Origin: a virus
Virus record (IMG/VR): IMGVR_UViG_3300049846_001037
Coordinates: 1-64,000 of that record
DNA: 64,000 nucleotides
Reading direction: 5' to 3' (one strand)
The notes beneath the pieces were generated by a model. That model saw only the letters and a list, made by a program, of their open reading frames with translations. It was not told the origin of the DNA and ran no database searches. This document shows, piece after piece, positions 27,035-36,034 of this stretch. A program made the position numbers and the translations under genes. Every line of letters starts with the position of its first letter. Within the stretch, counting starts at the first letter, position 1.

Positions 27035-30000
27035 TTAGAACGCAAGTCTTTCGTAGTCTATGAGAATATTGGTTCCAGTTGGTGGAGCCACTGTAAATGT
27101 GACCATGTTTCCTGAGGCCTCATAGTCAAATGAAGCACCAGGGGTCATCCTCAAACCGCCCCTGTAGACCCTTTGTGTTCCCGTAACCATTGGATAGGTG
27201 GTTGTAAATGTGTTGGTAATGCCATTAACAAACTCAGGCGGTATTTCATTGTAGACCTGATAGGTTGCTGGCTGTCCATTGATGTTCTTGAAGTAAGACC
27301 CGCTGAACGGCAATGCGGCTGTTCCAATGCTGTAGTTGCCAGAGGTAGCTGTGGTTATGTTTCCAGAAATTCTCACTCCGATAGTTGAGCTGTTTGTAAC
27401 CGTCAAACTGTTTCCAGCCGTTAGATTCTCCAACAACAAACCATTGGTATCTATTGAGAAGTGATTTCCAATACCTACAGAGCCATGATAAATATCAAAT
27501 ACGGCAAAAGAACCACCAGTGAATGAAACACTACTTGAATTTATGGTCTGCCTATAGCTTGATCCACCACCGCCAGTGAACGAGTAAAAGGTTATGTCTG
27601 GATCTAATGCGTCTGTTGCACCAATAGATATGTAGCCATAGTGAGGTGTTCCAGCACTGTAATAGTTTAGGGAGGTGCCAGTGTACTTGGCATCTACATT
27701 GGTATATGCACCAACACCGCTAGAGGCAGATATGACCAGTCCACTAAAGCTGTTTGTTCCAGATATGAATGCAGTTCTGAGAGCCGATGAAGAAAGTGTC
27801 AGGTCTCCCGTCATCGTATCGCCAGTTATGTGAACAAAGGCACCAGAGCCACCCACATATAAGTTGTCGGCATAAATGGCATTGAGTGGGCTGGATGGAG
27901 AACCAATATCTGAGGTTCCAGACTGGTTGAGCGTGATGCCCACACCACTCAAGAACGTCAAGTCGCCGCTCATGCTATCGCCAATCTTTAGAACAAAGCT
28001 ACCAGTTCCAGAGACACCTACGGGGACGATGTAGTTGGCATAGATGGCATCCCAAGGCTTTTCAATTGTGCCCAAGCTGTGAGTTCCGCTTGAGTCTGGA
28101 GTGATGTTGAAGTAAGACTCTGTTCCAGAGTTATTTAGAACGATGGTTGGAGCAGAGTTGACCAACAACTGCAATTCCGTGTTGGCATCAACAATGACAG
28201 GACCAGTCAAGCTTGTGATATTGACCTGTTGGGCTGAGTGGTAGATTTGGCTACCAGTCATCGTTATGATGCCCATGGCGCTGATGTCAAGAGTTCCAGT
28301 TGACAATAGTTCTGGTAGAGTCAAGGCTCCCGTCATCAAATCGCCAGTGACGTTTACGTACATGTCATCCAAGCCAGGTGAAACAATGCCCGTGGCAAAG
28401 ATCATTCCCATTGGATTAGATGGCGAGCCTATGTTGTTTACACCAGAACCAGAAGCGGTAATGCTTGAGCCCGTGCCAAGATTGAGGACACCAAGCATTG
28501 TGTCGCCAAACTTACTGATGAAGTTTCCAGTTGACTCTGCAGTTACAATGCTTGTTGCATAGATGGTTCCGAATGGGCTACCTGGGCTACCAATGTTGAT
28601 TGTGCCTGACGAGCTGTTTCCAAGTGATGAACCAGCCTCAAAAGTCATTGCTCCAGTTACGGATACATTGCCAAGTACGGCATCCTCAATGGTTACTCCA
28701 GAGCCAATGGCATTCATGTAGATGTTGTCGGCATAGACAGCTCTGTAGTGGAGCGTTGGAGATCCCAAGTCAATGGTTCCGCTTTCGGCTGGAAGAACAT
28801 CATCGTTTACATAGATGTTTGAAAGACCGATCTCCATCTTCTGAACGCCACTGGGGCTGATGGCAAAGCGAATGTTGTTTATTGCATTGACATTGAACTC
28901 GCCAGCATTGAAAGTCATGCCGCCAGATGGAACGAGCGAATTCAATGTTTCAACATTGATGTCTGAGCCAAAGCCCATCGTCAAGTCACCAAACATGGTG
29001 TCGCCAGAGAGTCTGACGAACATGCCTGAGGCTACAGCTCCCTCGATGTTATCAACATAGAGGTTTGCAAAGTGATTGCTTGATGATCCCAAATTGAACG
29101 TGCTCGGCGTGGCTGGTACGATGTCTGCATTGTTTGTGATAACAAAAGGACTTGCGCTAAGAACACCGTTGAGGTCAACGTTGTTTGACGTAACAGTAAG
29201 GATGTTGCTGTTTAGGTTGATGTCGGCAGCAGAGGTGATGGTTAGGTCGCTTGAGGCATTGTTGATGCTGTCAGTGCGAAGGCTGGCCCCTGTTGACATG
29301 ATAAGGTCGCCAGTCATTGTGTCGCCCGTGGTGCGGACGAATGGACCAGAAGTGATGCTTACTTCATCTGCCCAAACCTTTCTCCATCTGTTGGTGGTGG
29401 AGCCAAGATCGAAGGTGCTGCTGGCGCTTGGAACAGTGTGTCCTGCGACAACTACACCTGCGACATCTGAAATGATGCTGACGCCAGAGTTCTTGGCAAA
29501 GATGGTTACTGTGTTCAAGCCGCTTAGGGTAACGTTGTTGTTGCTGACGAGTTGGGCTGTAGAGTTACCGCTAACGATGATGCTTGCGCCAAGTCTAATG
29601 GAGTCATTGCCGTTGACTGAAACAATGTTGTTGGTGTGAACATTGTTTGAGTACATGTGGGCAAATGGAGCCGAGTTCGTGCCTATTTGGTTGGTTCCAG
29701 ATGATGCTGTCTGTAGGTTTCCACCAGAAAGAGTGATGGAGCCGTTTACAGTAGCGCCGGTGACAGGGACATAGTTTCCAGAGATGCCAAGACCGCTTAC
29801 AATGAAGTTTTCGATGCTTACAACTGAGGTCTGTAGGCTATTGAACCATTCGGCTACAATGTTGTCTCCAGCCGTTGTGAACGTAACATTCAGGGCATTA
29901 CCACCGTTGAAGGCGCTGAACATGACCGAGCCAGCTCCAGTTCCGCTATAGTTGACTTGGAATTGGTTTGGGCTGGGCAGTCCCGTTACTTCCGTAAAGC

Positions 30001-30184
30001 CAGGAATGATGATGTTGGACGGGTTGCTTAGCTGGGGAATATGAGATAGGGAAATCGTGTATGGGTTAGAGAGTGGTACGACATGAGCCTCGCCGCTGAT
30101 GATAACGCCAGCGTCGATTTTCGTGGAGTACACGTCGATTCCCGGAGGGAAGTTAAGGATTGCGCCTGATGGTTCGGATGCCAT
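27035..30184 (-). CDS. Baseplate-proximal fibre, TGDxMTG module type
   Basis: 1049 aa. The N-terminal 145 residues are non-repetitive (GVIISGEAHVVPLSNPYTIS, NIVAEWFNSLQTSVVSIENF) and probably attach it to the baseplate, since this is the first fibre gene after the wedge genes. Then about nine modules of 70-90 aa follow the pattern MFVRLSGDTMFGDLTMG ... FNLGSSxxxFANLYVDNI. A globular part lies at about 830-960. The C-terminal 80 residues, YNEIPPEFVNGITNTFTTTY to ILIDYERLAF, repeat the C-end pattern of the fibres at 21857 and 59134. A candidate promoter-like element lies in the 58-nt gap upstream. Confidence 0.7.
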   Translation of the reverse strand: MASEPSGAILNFPPGIDVYSTKIDAGVIISGEAHVVPLSNPYTISLSHIPQLSNPSNIIIPGFTEVTGLPSPNQFQVNYSGTGAGSVMFSAFNGGNALNVTFTTAGDNIVAEWFNSLQTSVVSIENFIVSGLGISGNYVPVTGATVNGSITLSGGNLQTASSGTNQIGTNSAPFAHMYSNNVHTNNIVSVNGNDSIRLGASIIVSGNSTAQLVSNNNVTLSGLNTVTIFAKNSGVSIISDVAGVVVAGHTVPSASSTFDLGSTTNRWRKVWADEVSITSGPFVRTTGDTMTGDLIMSTGASLRTDSINNASSDLTITSAADINLNSNILTVTSNNVDLNGVLSASPFVITNNADIVPATPSTFNLGSSSNHFANLYVDNIEGAVASGMFVRLSGDTMFGDLTMGFGSDINVETLNSLVPSGGMTFNAGEFNVNAINNIRFAISPSGVQKMEIGLSNIYVNDDVLPAESGTIDLGSPTLHYRAVYADNIYMNAIGSGVTIEDAVLGNVSVTGAMTFEAGSSLGNSSSGTINIGSPGSPFGTIYATSIVTAESTGNFISKFGDTMLGVLNLGTGSSITASGSGVNNIGSPSNPMGMIFATGIVSPGLDDMYVNVTGDLMTGALTLPELLSTGTLDISAMGIITMTGSQIYHSAQQVNITSLTGPVIVDANTELQLLVNSAPTIVLNNSGTESYFNITPDSSGTHSLGTIEKPWDAIYANYIVPVGVSGTGSFVLKIGDSMSGDLTFLSGVGITLNQSGTSDIGSPSSPLNAIYADNLYVGGSGAFVHITGDTMTGDLTLSSSALRTAFISGTNSFSGLVISASSGVGAYTNVDAKYTGTSLNYYSAGTPHYGYISIGATDALDPDITFYSFTGGGGSSYRQTINSSSVSFTGGSFAVFDIYHGSVGIGNHFSIDTNGLLLENLTAGNSLTVTNSSTIGVRISGNITTATSGNYSIGTAALPFSGSYFKNINGQPATYQVYNEIPPEFVNGITNTFTTTYPMVTGTQRVYRGGLRMTPGASFDYEASGNMVTFTVAPPTGTNILIDYERLAF

Positions 30185-30219
30185 TTTTACCTCATTTTAT
30201 ATATCTTTTATGTAATACT

Positions 30220-30227
30220 TTTTTATA
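30220..30227 (-). promoter_or_regulatory. Late-promoter-like TATAAAAA upstream of fibre
   Basis: One mismatch from TATAAATA in the 58-nt AT-rich gap before the 1049-aa fibre, 36 nt from its ATG. It would allow separate expression of the fibre cluster. Weak evidence. Confidence 0.3.
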
Positions 30228-30242
30228 AATTATGGGCTGCTT

Positions 30243-33200
30243 TTAAATGCCCGATCCGCTTATGGTGATATAGCCTGGAAGATCCAAGGTGGGCTGGACA
30301 TTCTGACCTGTGGAATTAATGATAATATTGTTCATGATATTACCCGTTTCCCAGTCGGTTCCAGTATTGGAGATGATTGGAACCAATGTCGTGGTGTCCA
30401 AAACCTGCTCTTTTTCAAAGACAGATGTAGCGATGGTATGCGCTGGTTTTAGTTTTTCGATGATCTTGTTCATAATGAAAATAAATGACTCGTCCAAGCC
30501 CTTAATCAAAACATTGAACTGGAAGTTGGGCTGAGGATCTAACTCAAAAAACTTGTTATCAACAATGGTGCTATCAGAAAGGGATGAACCAGCCCAATCT
30601 TCCTGCAAGTTTATGGCCACCTGATAATTGGGTAGCGTTGAACTAGAATCGTAATAGGAAACCTTAATGTTATCGAAATAGCTGAATTCAGACTCAGGGT
30701 AGTATGTATCACTATTTAGAGAGATGCCACTGACGGGTGTGATGTGTCCCGCAAAACCAATAGTGCCGGTTCCGTAGAAAAGATTCTCTCCCAAATAGGC
30801 ATTGAGACCAGAGTAGTTGGTGCCAAAATCAACCTTGAGACGATTCCAACCGAAGGTTCTTGGGTATTGGATTAAGTATTGTTTTTGAGCAATGTCGTTG
30901 TTGGGGTCGGTAAAGATCTGATAGTAGTAGGGCAACGTAGTGGTCGAGATGCCACTAAAGTTGGCAACCGTCGCATAGAACTGAGTCTTCAATGCTTGAT
31001 TTGAAACCTCGTAGTGATAGACCTCGGTTCCGGTAGATGCAAGTATCATCAACGACTTAGGATCTCCATAGTTGCCATTGATACCGAGATCTCCCCATCT
31101 CAACCCAGGATTGTCTAGCGAACCAAGTGAACCATAGAAGACACCATCAACATAAATACCACTACCCTTGATGAACTCAATAGTCGATATGCCAGTGGAG
31201 ACAGGTATGGTTGAGACACCGCCATTCGTCAGTGGCGTGAATGTTTCCGTATTCGGATCAAATGAGTTCGTATTTGATGAGATGTACCAGAAGGGGGCAG
31301 TGTTTGTTGCGAACATGCTGAATGTTTCCTGATTGTAGAATGGAACACTCGTGATGTTTCCAGTGCCATACAGCTTCCAATTTGAAATCACAAATGACGT
31401 ATAGATTCCCATCTTAAACTGAATCGATAGCTTATCCGAGTTTCCTACAATGCTATTGGAGGCGTTGGGGAAAGCAGCGACATCTCCAGTTGTCATGATG
31501 GATGTGTTTGAGAACAAGATATTTGGATTGGTGCCTGTCGTATAGACGTATGGGTTTAGGATGCCATCAGTAACACCCGAAACAACAACTGCCCTTGTTG
31601 TAGAAACAGTGCTGTCGAAATAGGTCTCAACAAAACCAAAATCCTTGCTGATAGCAAATGGGTCTGATGTCGTGAACTCGAACTCGGCTGTGTCTGTATC
31701 AATGCCAAATCTGAACTTGTTGTATTCTCCACTTGTGCCGGTTCTGATAACATCTATGTAAGTTGCAGTCCCAGAGTTTAGACTGTCAAGGAAGTCAACC
31801 TCAACATGGTTGGCCGCTGCCAAGACTCCAGAATTCAATATGGGAGAAGCAGATACATTTACCCCAGAGGCGGGGCAAATGATCATGAGACAATCCTCTT
31901 TGTCTGTCAGGGGAACGCCAACTAGATCGCTGATTCTAACCCCATCCGAGTAGGTGGATGATATCTTATTGAGATTTCCTGCACTAAAGTTTTCTAAGAA
32001 AAGGACGTTTTCGTGCAGGCTAAACTCTCTTTGATAGACGTTTTCGTTGCTTAGAATGTATCTACCGTCAACGTTTTCTACGTTCACCCAGATGTTCTTT
32101 GTGCCAGATCCAAACAAATCATTGACATCAAAGCTGTCATTCTTCTCAAAGAAGTCAAGCGTACCGAAGTTCTGAGAGGCAAACTCTATGCTCCTGTATT
32201 TCTTTAGGAACTTTGGCATAGCTCCAGTAAATTGACTCAATGCAACGTTTGGTCCACTGTTATTGTTGCTATACCTCACATAGTAGTCTGTGAAGTTCGC
32301 AGAAACATCCGTGTAATAGTTTAGAGGAATGTCGCTAAACGTCACGTCTGGATTATCTGCGCTGACCGTGTTGATGTCGTAGGCAAGACCTGAATTGTTG
32401 TAGAACTCAATGGTCCTAGTCAAAACATTGTCATTGTTGAATGGTGAAATGAACTGGATAGTCTTCTCAGGAAGTCTCCAAGCCAATGACGACTCTGTTC
32501 TGTTTAGCGAGAACTCATCAATGACTACGCCTTGACCATCAGCATTGTAGGTGTTCCACCAATAGCTGAACTGAGGATCGTTGAAGGTCGGAATGGTTCC
32601 ACTACGTAGAGCCAATGGAGATGTTCTTACCTCAGTCGAGTCGGTTGTGTTGATCCAGTTAGTTCCACGGTAAGATGTGTTGTCTCTGCTATAGATGATC
32701 TGATACTGAACACCAGTGTTGACAGTTCCAGTAAAGCTTATTATTCTGCTGTCGTCATTGTAGTTGGTAACAATTAGGTCGGATGGGAAGAAGATGATGT
32801 CCGATGGATCAGCAACACCAATGACAAAATCGCCAGATGTCTTGACGGCATTCCATGTAAGTTCAACCTGATTGTCTACAGACAACAGATTTGTGTAGTT
32901 GATGACCGTAACAGCATCTTCGGTTCTTGGGTCAATGGTTAGGAACGAGGCGGCCGTATCCAGAGCCAAGTTCATAGACGCATTGGTTGAGCCGCTTTGG
33001 AAAACCCTGAACATGGCTCTAAGCATTGACCTATAGATCTCATCACCGTTTGTGAGTGTGTTTAGGCGTGGAGGCTTCGGGAAGTCAATCAAAATACCAA
33101 AGTTGTCCTCAAGAGCATCAGGCGAGGCAGTATTGATGTATCTATTGTTAGCTATCTGGTCGTATTTTCTCTTGGCGTCAGCAAAAACTTCACCATAGGC

Positions 33201-33305
33201 ACCAATGAAGGTGTACAGGTTGGAGTGAACCATTCCATCGTCTTTACGATAGATGGAGCTGAGTCCGTCAAATAACGAGTCAATAGATGGATTGCCTGAG
33301 TTCAT
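30243..33305 (-). CDS. Baseplate wedge protein, P2 gpI-like N-terminus with large extension
   Basis: 1020 aa. Residues 1-130 (SLFDGLSSIYRKDDGMVHSN, then FADAKRKYDQIANNRYINTA, DNFGILIDFPKP) have the helical pattern of the tail protein I / baseplate wedge family, which joins the J protein to the fibres. The remaining 880 residues are beta-rich with sandwich-like segments (around residues 490-590 and 880-940), perhaps decoration or fibre-binding domains. It starts 1 nt downstream of the J-like gene and precedes the first fibre, the classical J-I-fibre order. The long extension resembles the size of T4 gp7-like wedge proteins, but I see no specific similarity. Confidence 0.65.
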   Translation of the reverse strand: MNSGNPSIDSLFDGLSSIYRKDDGMVHSNLYTFIGAYGEVFADAKRKYDQIANNRYINTASPDALEDNFGILIDFPKPPRLNTLTNGDEIYRSMLRAMFRVFQSGSTNASMNLALDTAASFLTIDPRTEDAVTVINYTNLLSVDNQVELTWNAVKTSGDFVIGVADPSDIIFFPSDLIVTNYNDDSRIISFTGTVNTGVQYQIIYSRDNTSYRGTNWINTTDSTEVRTSPLALRSGTIPTFNDPQFSYWWNTYNADGQGVVIDEFSLNRTESSLAWRLPEKTIQFISPFNNDNVLTRTIEFYNNSGLAYDINTVSADNPDVTFSDIPLNYYTDVSANFTDYYVRYSNNNSGPNVALSQFTGAMPKFLKKYRSIEFASQNFGTLDFFEKNDSFDVNDLFGSGTKNIWVNVENVDGRYILSNENVYQREFSLHENVLFLENFSAGNLNKISSTYSDGVRISDLVGVPLTDKEDCLMIICPASGVNVSASPILNSGVLAAANHVEVDFLDSLNSGTATYIDVIRTGTSGEYNKFRFGIDTDTAEFEFTTSDPFAISKDFGFVETYFDSTVSTTRAVVVSGVTDGILNPYVYTTGTNPNILFSNTSIMTTGDVAAFPNASNSIVGNSDKLSIQFKMGIYTSFVISNWKLYGTGNITSVPFYNQETFSMFATNTAPFWYISSNTNSFDPNTETFTPLTNGGVSTIPVSTGISTIEFIKGSGIYVDGVFYGSLGSLDNPGLRWGDLGINGNYGDPKSLMILASTGTEVYHYEVSNQALKTQFYATVANFSGISTTTLPYYYQIFTDPNNDIAQKQYLIQYPRTFGWNRLKVDFGTNYSGLNAYLGENLFYGTGTIGFAGHITPVSGISLNSDTYYPESEFSYFDNIKVSYYDSSSTLPNYQVAINLQEDWAGSSLSDSTIVDNKFFELDPQPNFQFNVLIKGLDESFIFIMNKIIEKLKPAHTIATSVFEKEQVLDTTTLVPIISNTGTDWETGNIMNNIIINSTGQNVQPTLDLPGYITISGSGI

Positions 33306-33306
33306 A

Positions 33307-34914
33307 TTAGACTGATTCCACTGTGATTAGGTCGGATTCAAAGTACTGGTTTGGAGCGCTTGTTTCGTCAGTGATCTGCTGCTGGGCAACGTCAAAGAGT
33401 TCAGACCTCTTCTTGGTAATTCTGACGCTGTTTACAATTACGTTATCGACACCCTCGACATTGTGAGCAGCCTGAATTAGATCAGACTCTTCAACAGTGT
33501 TTCCTAGCTGAGTGTTGTTGATGGCTGACCTTATGGCATCCTCAACATTGGCAATAGTGGTCTGCTCGGTAACAGCAGTTTCCTTGAACTGCTTGTAGAG
33601 AACAACATCCATATCAACGTCCACCAAAATCTTCTGAGCCTCTTTGACCAAGACATCGGCGGTAATGATGTGTCTATCGTCAGCATCAACTACGCCCTGA
33701 ACAGTGTTGATGGTCTGATTGTAGGAATAGGCAATGTTGACCGACAAAATGTTTCCACTGTAAGGTGTTCCACTTGGGTTGAATGTTCTCAAGTATTCCA
33801 TCTCATCGGGGTTCCACAAGATGTAGTCGTTTGCCCGTACCGAGTGGGCAGTCTCGTTGTCGTCGGCTATGAAGGCCGTATAGTGGTATCTTGCTCCACT
33901 TGGATTGACGTAATCGACCCCCGAAGGAGCTGGAGACCTAGATTCGTAAAGCAATACGTTGGTTATGTTTCCGCTTGGAGATGTTGAAGCTGTAACTGTC
34001 AGTGGTGAGTTTGCGTCCACGGGCAGAAGTGGGAAATTGTATTCGAAACCTCTTGTGAACTGGTCAGCATAGTTCCAGTTAGCAATGATGGTATCTGGGT
34101 TGTTATCTGGACTCTGCTGCACGTAAGAGATGGGCGAGGTCACTGTCCAGATGTCAACCTTTCCACCAAAGCCACCGTCTCTTGTCATGAGCGGGTCTCC
34201 AGGACCAACCACAAGGGCATCCAATACGCTGTCTTGGCTTAGTACTGTTCCCTCGTAGCCAGTCTTAGTTCCAACGTTGCTTCCCAAGAGGATGTTTAGA
34301 GCCCTGATGGCTAGATCGTTGTTTGACTCCTGATCAACGCCACCTGTCGTTGAGTTCTGGTTGGTGACATTGAATGGGAAGTTGCCATTGCGCACCTTTG
34401 TAATGGTGTAGGGACCAACATTACCTTCTGTGCCAGGATTGTCTGAAACAATGTCAACAGTGATCTCATAATTGCCGGTATTTGGATTGAAGTAGACACC
34501 CTCAAGAGCTGGGTCAAATACGGCATCCGTTCTTGTGGAGAATGTGATTTCCTTAGAAGTTACACCAATGTTTGTTCCCAAGCTGGTGCCCTGAGGAATC
34601 CTTACAATGCTCGACGGAACCGTTGGAGTGTAGAAGGTGACTTGTCCAAAAGCCTTCTGTGAGCCTCTGCGGGTGATGCCATAATTTGAAACAAGATCAT
34701 CCAACTCTTGAGTTGTCATCAAGTTGGCGTTGGCAATAGATTGTGATAGGCTCAATCTATCCAACTGATTGTAGAGATTTTCAAACTCTGCAGACGGAGA
34801 GTTGACAACGATATCTCTAATGACTTGACCAGGGAATGTGTCGGCCTGCTCAGACGATCTAAGTATGTTGGTTATAAGGTCTAAGACGACCTCATCTCTA
34901 GTTCTTGTTGCCAT
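33307..34914 (-). CDS. Baseplate J-like wedge protein
   Basis: 535 aa. The N-terminal part RTRDEVVLDLITNILRSSEQ, then LDDLVSNYGITRRGSQKAFG and VTFYTPTVPSSIVRIPQGTS, follows the baseplate J (P2 gpJ / Mu gp47, T4 gp6-type) pattern: a helical start, the alpha/beta linker N-GI-R-gs-A-G and the rIPqGT strand. The C-terminal part (residues about 420-515) has the expected VEDAIRSAINNTQLGNTVEE and the HNVEGVDNVIVNSVRI strand. J-like proteins form the wedge ring that triggers sheath contraction. It lies 3 nt after the gp25-like gene, in the conserved 25-J-I order. Confidence 0.85.
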   Translation of the reverse strand: MATRTRDEVVLDLITNILRSSEQADTFPGQVIRDIVVNSPSAEFENLYNQLDRLSLSQSIANANLMTTQELDDLVSNYGITRRGSQKAFGQVTFYTPTVPSSIVRIPQGTSLGTNIGVTSKEITFSTRTDAVFDPALEGVYFNPNTGNYEITVDIVSDNPGTEGNVGPYTITKVRNGNFPFNVTNQNSTTGGVDQESNNDLAIRALNILLGSNVGTKTGYEGTVLSQDSVLDALVVGPGDPLMTRDGGFGGKVDIWTVTSPISYVQQSPDNNPDTIIANWNYADQFTRGFEYNFPLLPVDANSPLTVTASTSPSGNITNVLLYESRSPAPSGVDYVNPSGARYHYTAFIADDNETAHSVRANDYILWNPDEMEYLRTFNPSGTPYSGNILSVNIAYSYNQTINTVQGVVDADDRHIITADVLVKEAQKILVDVDMDVVLYKQFKETAVTEQTTIANVEDAIRSAINNTQLGNTVEESDLIQAAHNVEGVDNVIVNSVRITKKRSELFDVAQQQITDETSAPNQYFESDLITVESV

Positions 34915-34917
34915 GAC

Positions 34918-36033
34918 TTAACTCCCTGAAATTAAGGATACCGTAGAGCCTATCTGCTCTATTTTTCCTGATTTTGATAGCACTTCAATTCTCACTGATA
35001 TATCTGTTGGGCTTATGGATCTAACTTCAATGTTGTTTATTTGAGCAATTTGCTCTGCCAAGCTTATGTTTTGAATGCCCTGCTGGTTTCTTTGCTTCTG
35101 TCTTATGGCAAACAGGAGATTTACAACTTCCGCTTGCACCAAAGACTGCATCAAAAGTCCATCGCCCTTCGCAATACCGACCATAGTGGGTAGATTAGTG
35201 CCATCGGTAGCGTCGAATGGATTTGAACCCTTCTCCGTGTAGAGTCTCTTGAAGTAGTCTTGAATCAACTTGGAGAAGTCATAGACCAGTTGCAGCCTTC
35301 CAGACCTATCAATATTAAGGTCATTGAGTTGTCCAACACCCAAACACTTGGGGCAGTTTGGCTGTGTTGTCCTGTAGCGAACAAAGAGAGTGGGACGTGT
35401 GCTAAGAAGGGCTCTTCCATAAAGCCTAAAGACACCCTGATTTTTGTTGTTCATCCCAACGAACTCATAATTGATCGTCTTGTCTAGGTTCACAGCATTG
35501 ATGCGTTTCTTGTCAGCATAGTAACTAAAGATAATGGTGGATCCAACATCGGCCACGTTTGTAAACTCTATCTGTCCATATAGCTGATAGAGGTTGTATC
35601 GAGTGAATGGCTGATAGACTATCTCATCGTTTGACAGAACTATCTTCTGTTTAGCTGTGACACTGTTGGTTTTGGGTGGAAACTTAAGGCTCACCAAGTT
35701 GGAGACTGGAGAGGTTACTATGATTTCTTCTGTGATTGGAGTTGCTATATTCAACACAACCGACTGGGACATGCTGAAACTACCATCGTTAACATATGGG
35801 AAATTGGTGGTGAAAGTTACAGATGCTTCTGGGTCAATCTGTCCCGCATACGAGGCAATGTTGTAGGTCACATGATTGCCGCTGACCGGGGTGTTTGTTA
35901 GAAGAGAGATGACATCAAGGTTTACCTGTTCGTCACGTATTCTGTGGTCACATGGAGTGTCCAACAACCTTAGATCAAGGCTGCTGTTGGGTGACGGTTC
36001 TGCATTGAAGTTAATGTCATCAAATAGACCCAT
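34918..36033 (-). CDS. Baseplate protein with gp25/gpW-like C-terminal half
   Basis: 371 aa. The N-terminal 220 residues are beta-rich and unrecognised. A CPKC pair (Cys227, Cys230) and CLGVGQ follow, a knuckle-like turn. From about residue 240 the pattern DLNIDRSGRLQLVYDFSKLI, then YFKRLYTEKGSNPFDATDG, TNLPTMVG, ending in long helix-strand-strand (INNIEVRSISPTDISVRIEV), fits the gp25/GpW lysozyme-like wedge family in order of elements. Its place directly before the J-like gene supports this. The added N-terminal domain and the Cys pair are unusual for the family. Confidence 0.6.
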   Translation of the reverse strand: MGLFDDINFNAEPSPNSSLDLRLLDTPCDHRIRDEQVNLDVISLLTNTPVSGNHVTYNIASYAGQIDPEASVTFTTNFPYVNDGSFSMSQSVVLNIATPITEEIIVTSPVSNLVSLKFPPKTNSVTAKQKIVLSNDEIVYQPFTRYNLYQLYGQIEFTNVADVGSTIIFSYYADKKRINAVNLDKTINYEFVGMNNKNQGVFRLYGRALLSTRPTLFVRYRTTQPNCPKCLGVGQLNDLNIDRSGRLQLVYDFSKLIQDYFKRLYTEKGSNPFDATDGTNLPTMVGIAKGDGLLMQSLVQAEVVNLLFAIRQKQRNQQGIQNISLAEQIAQINNIEVRSISPTDISVRIEVLSKSGKIEQIGSTVSLISGS

Positions 36034-36034
36034 G

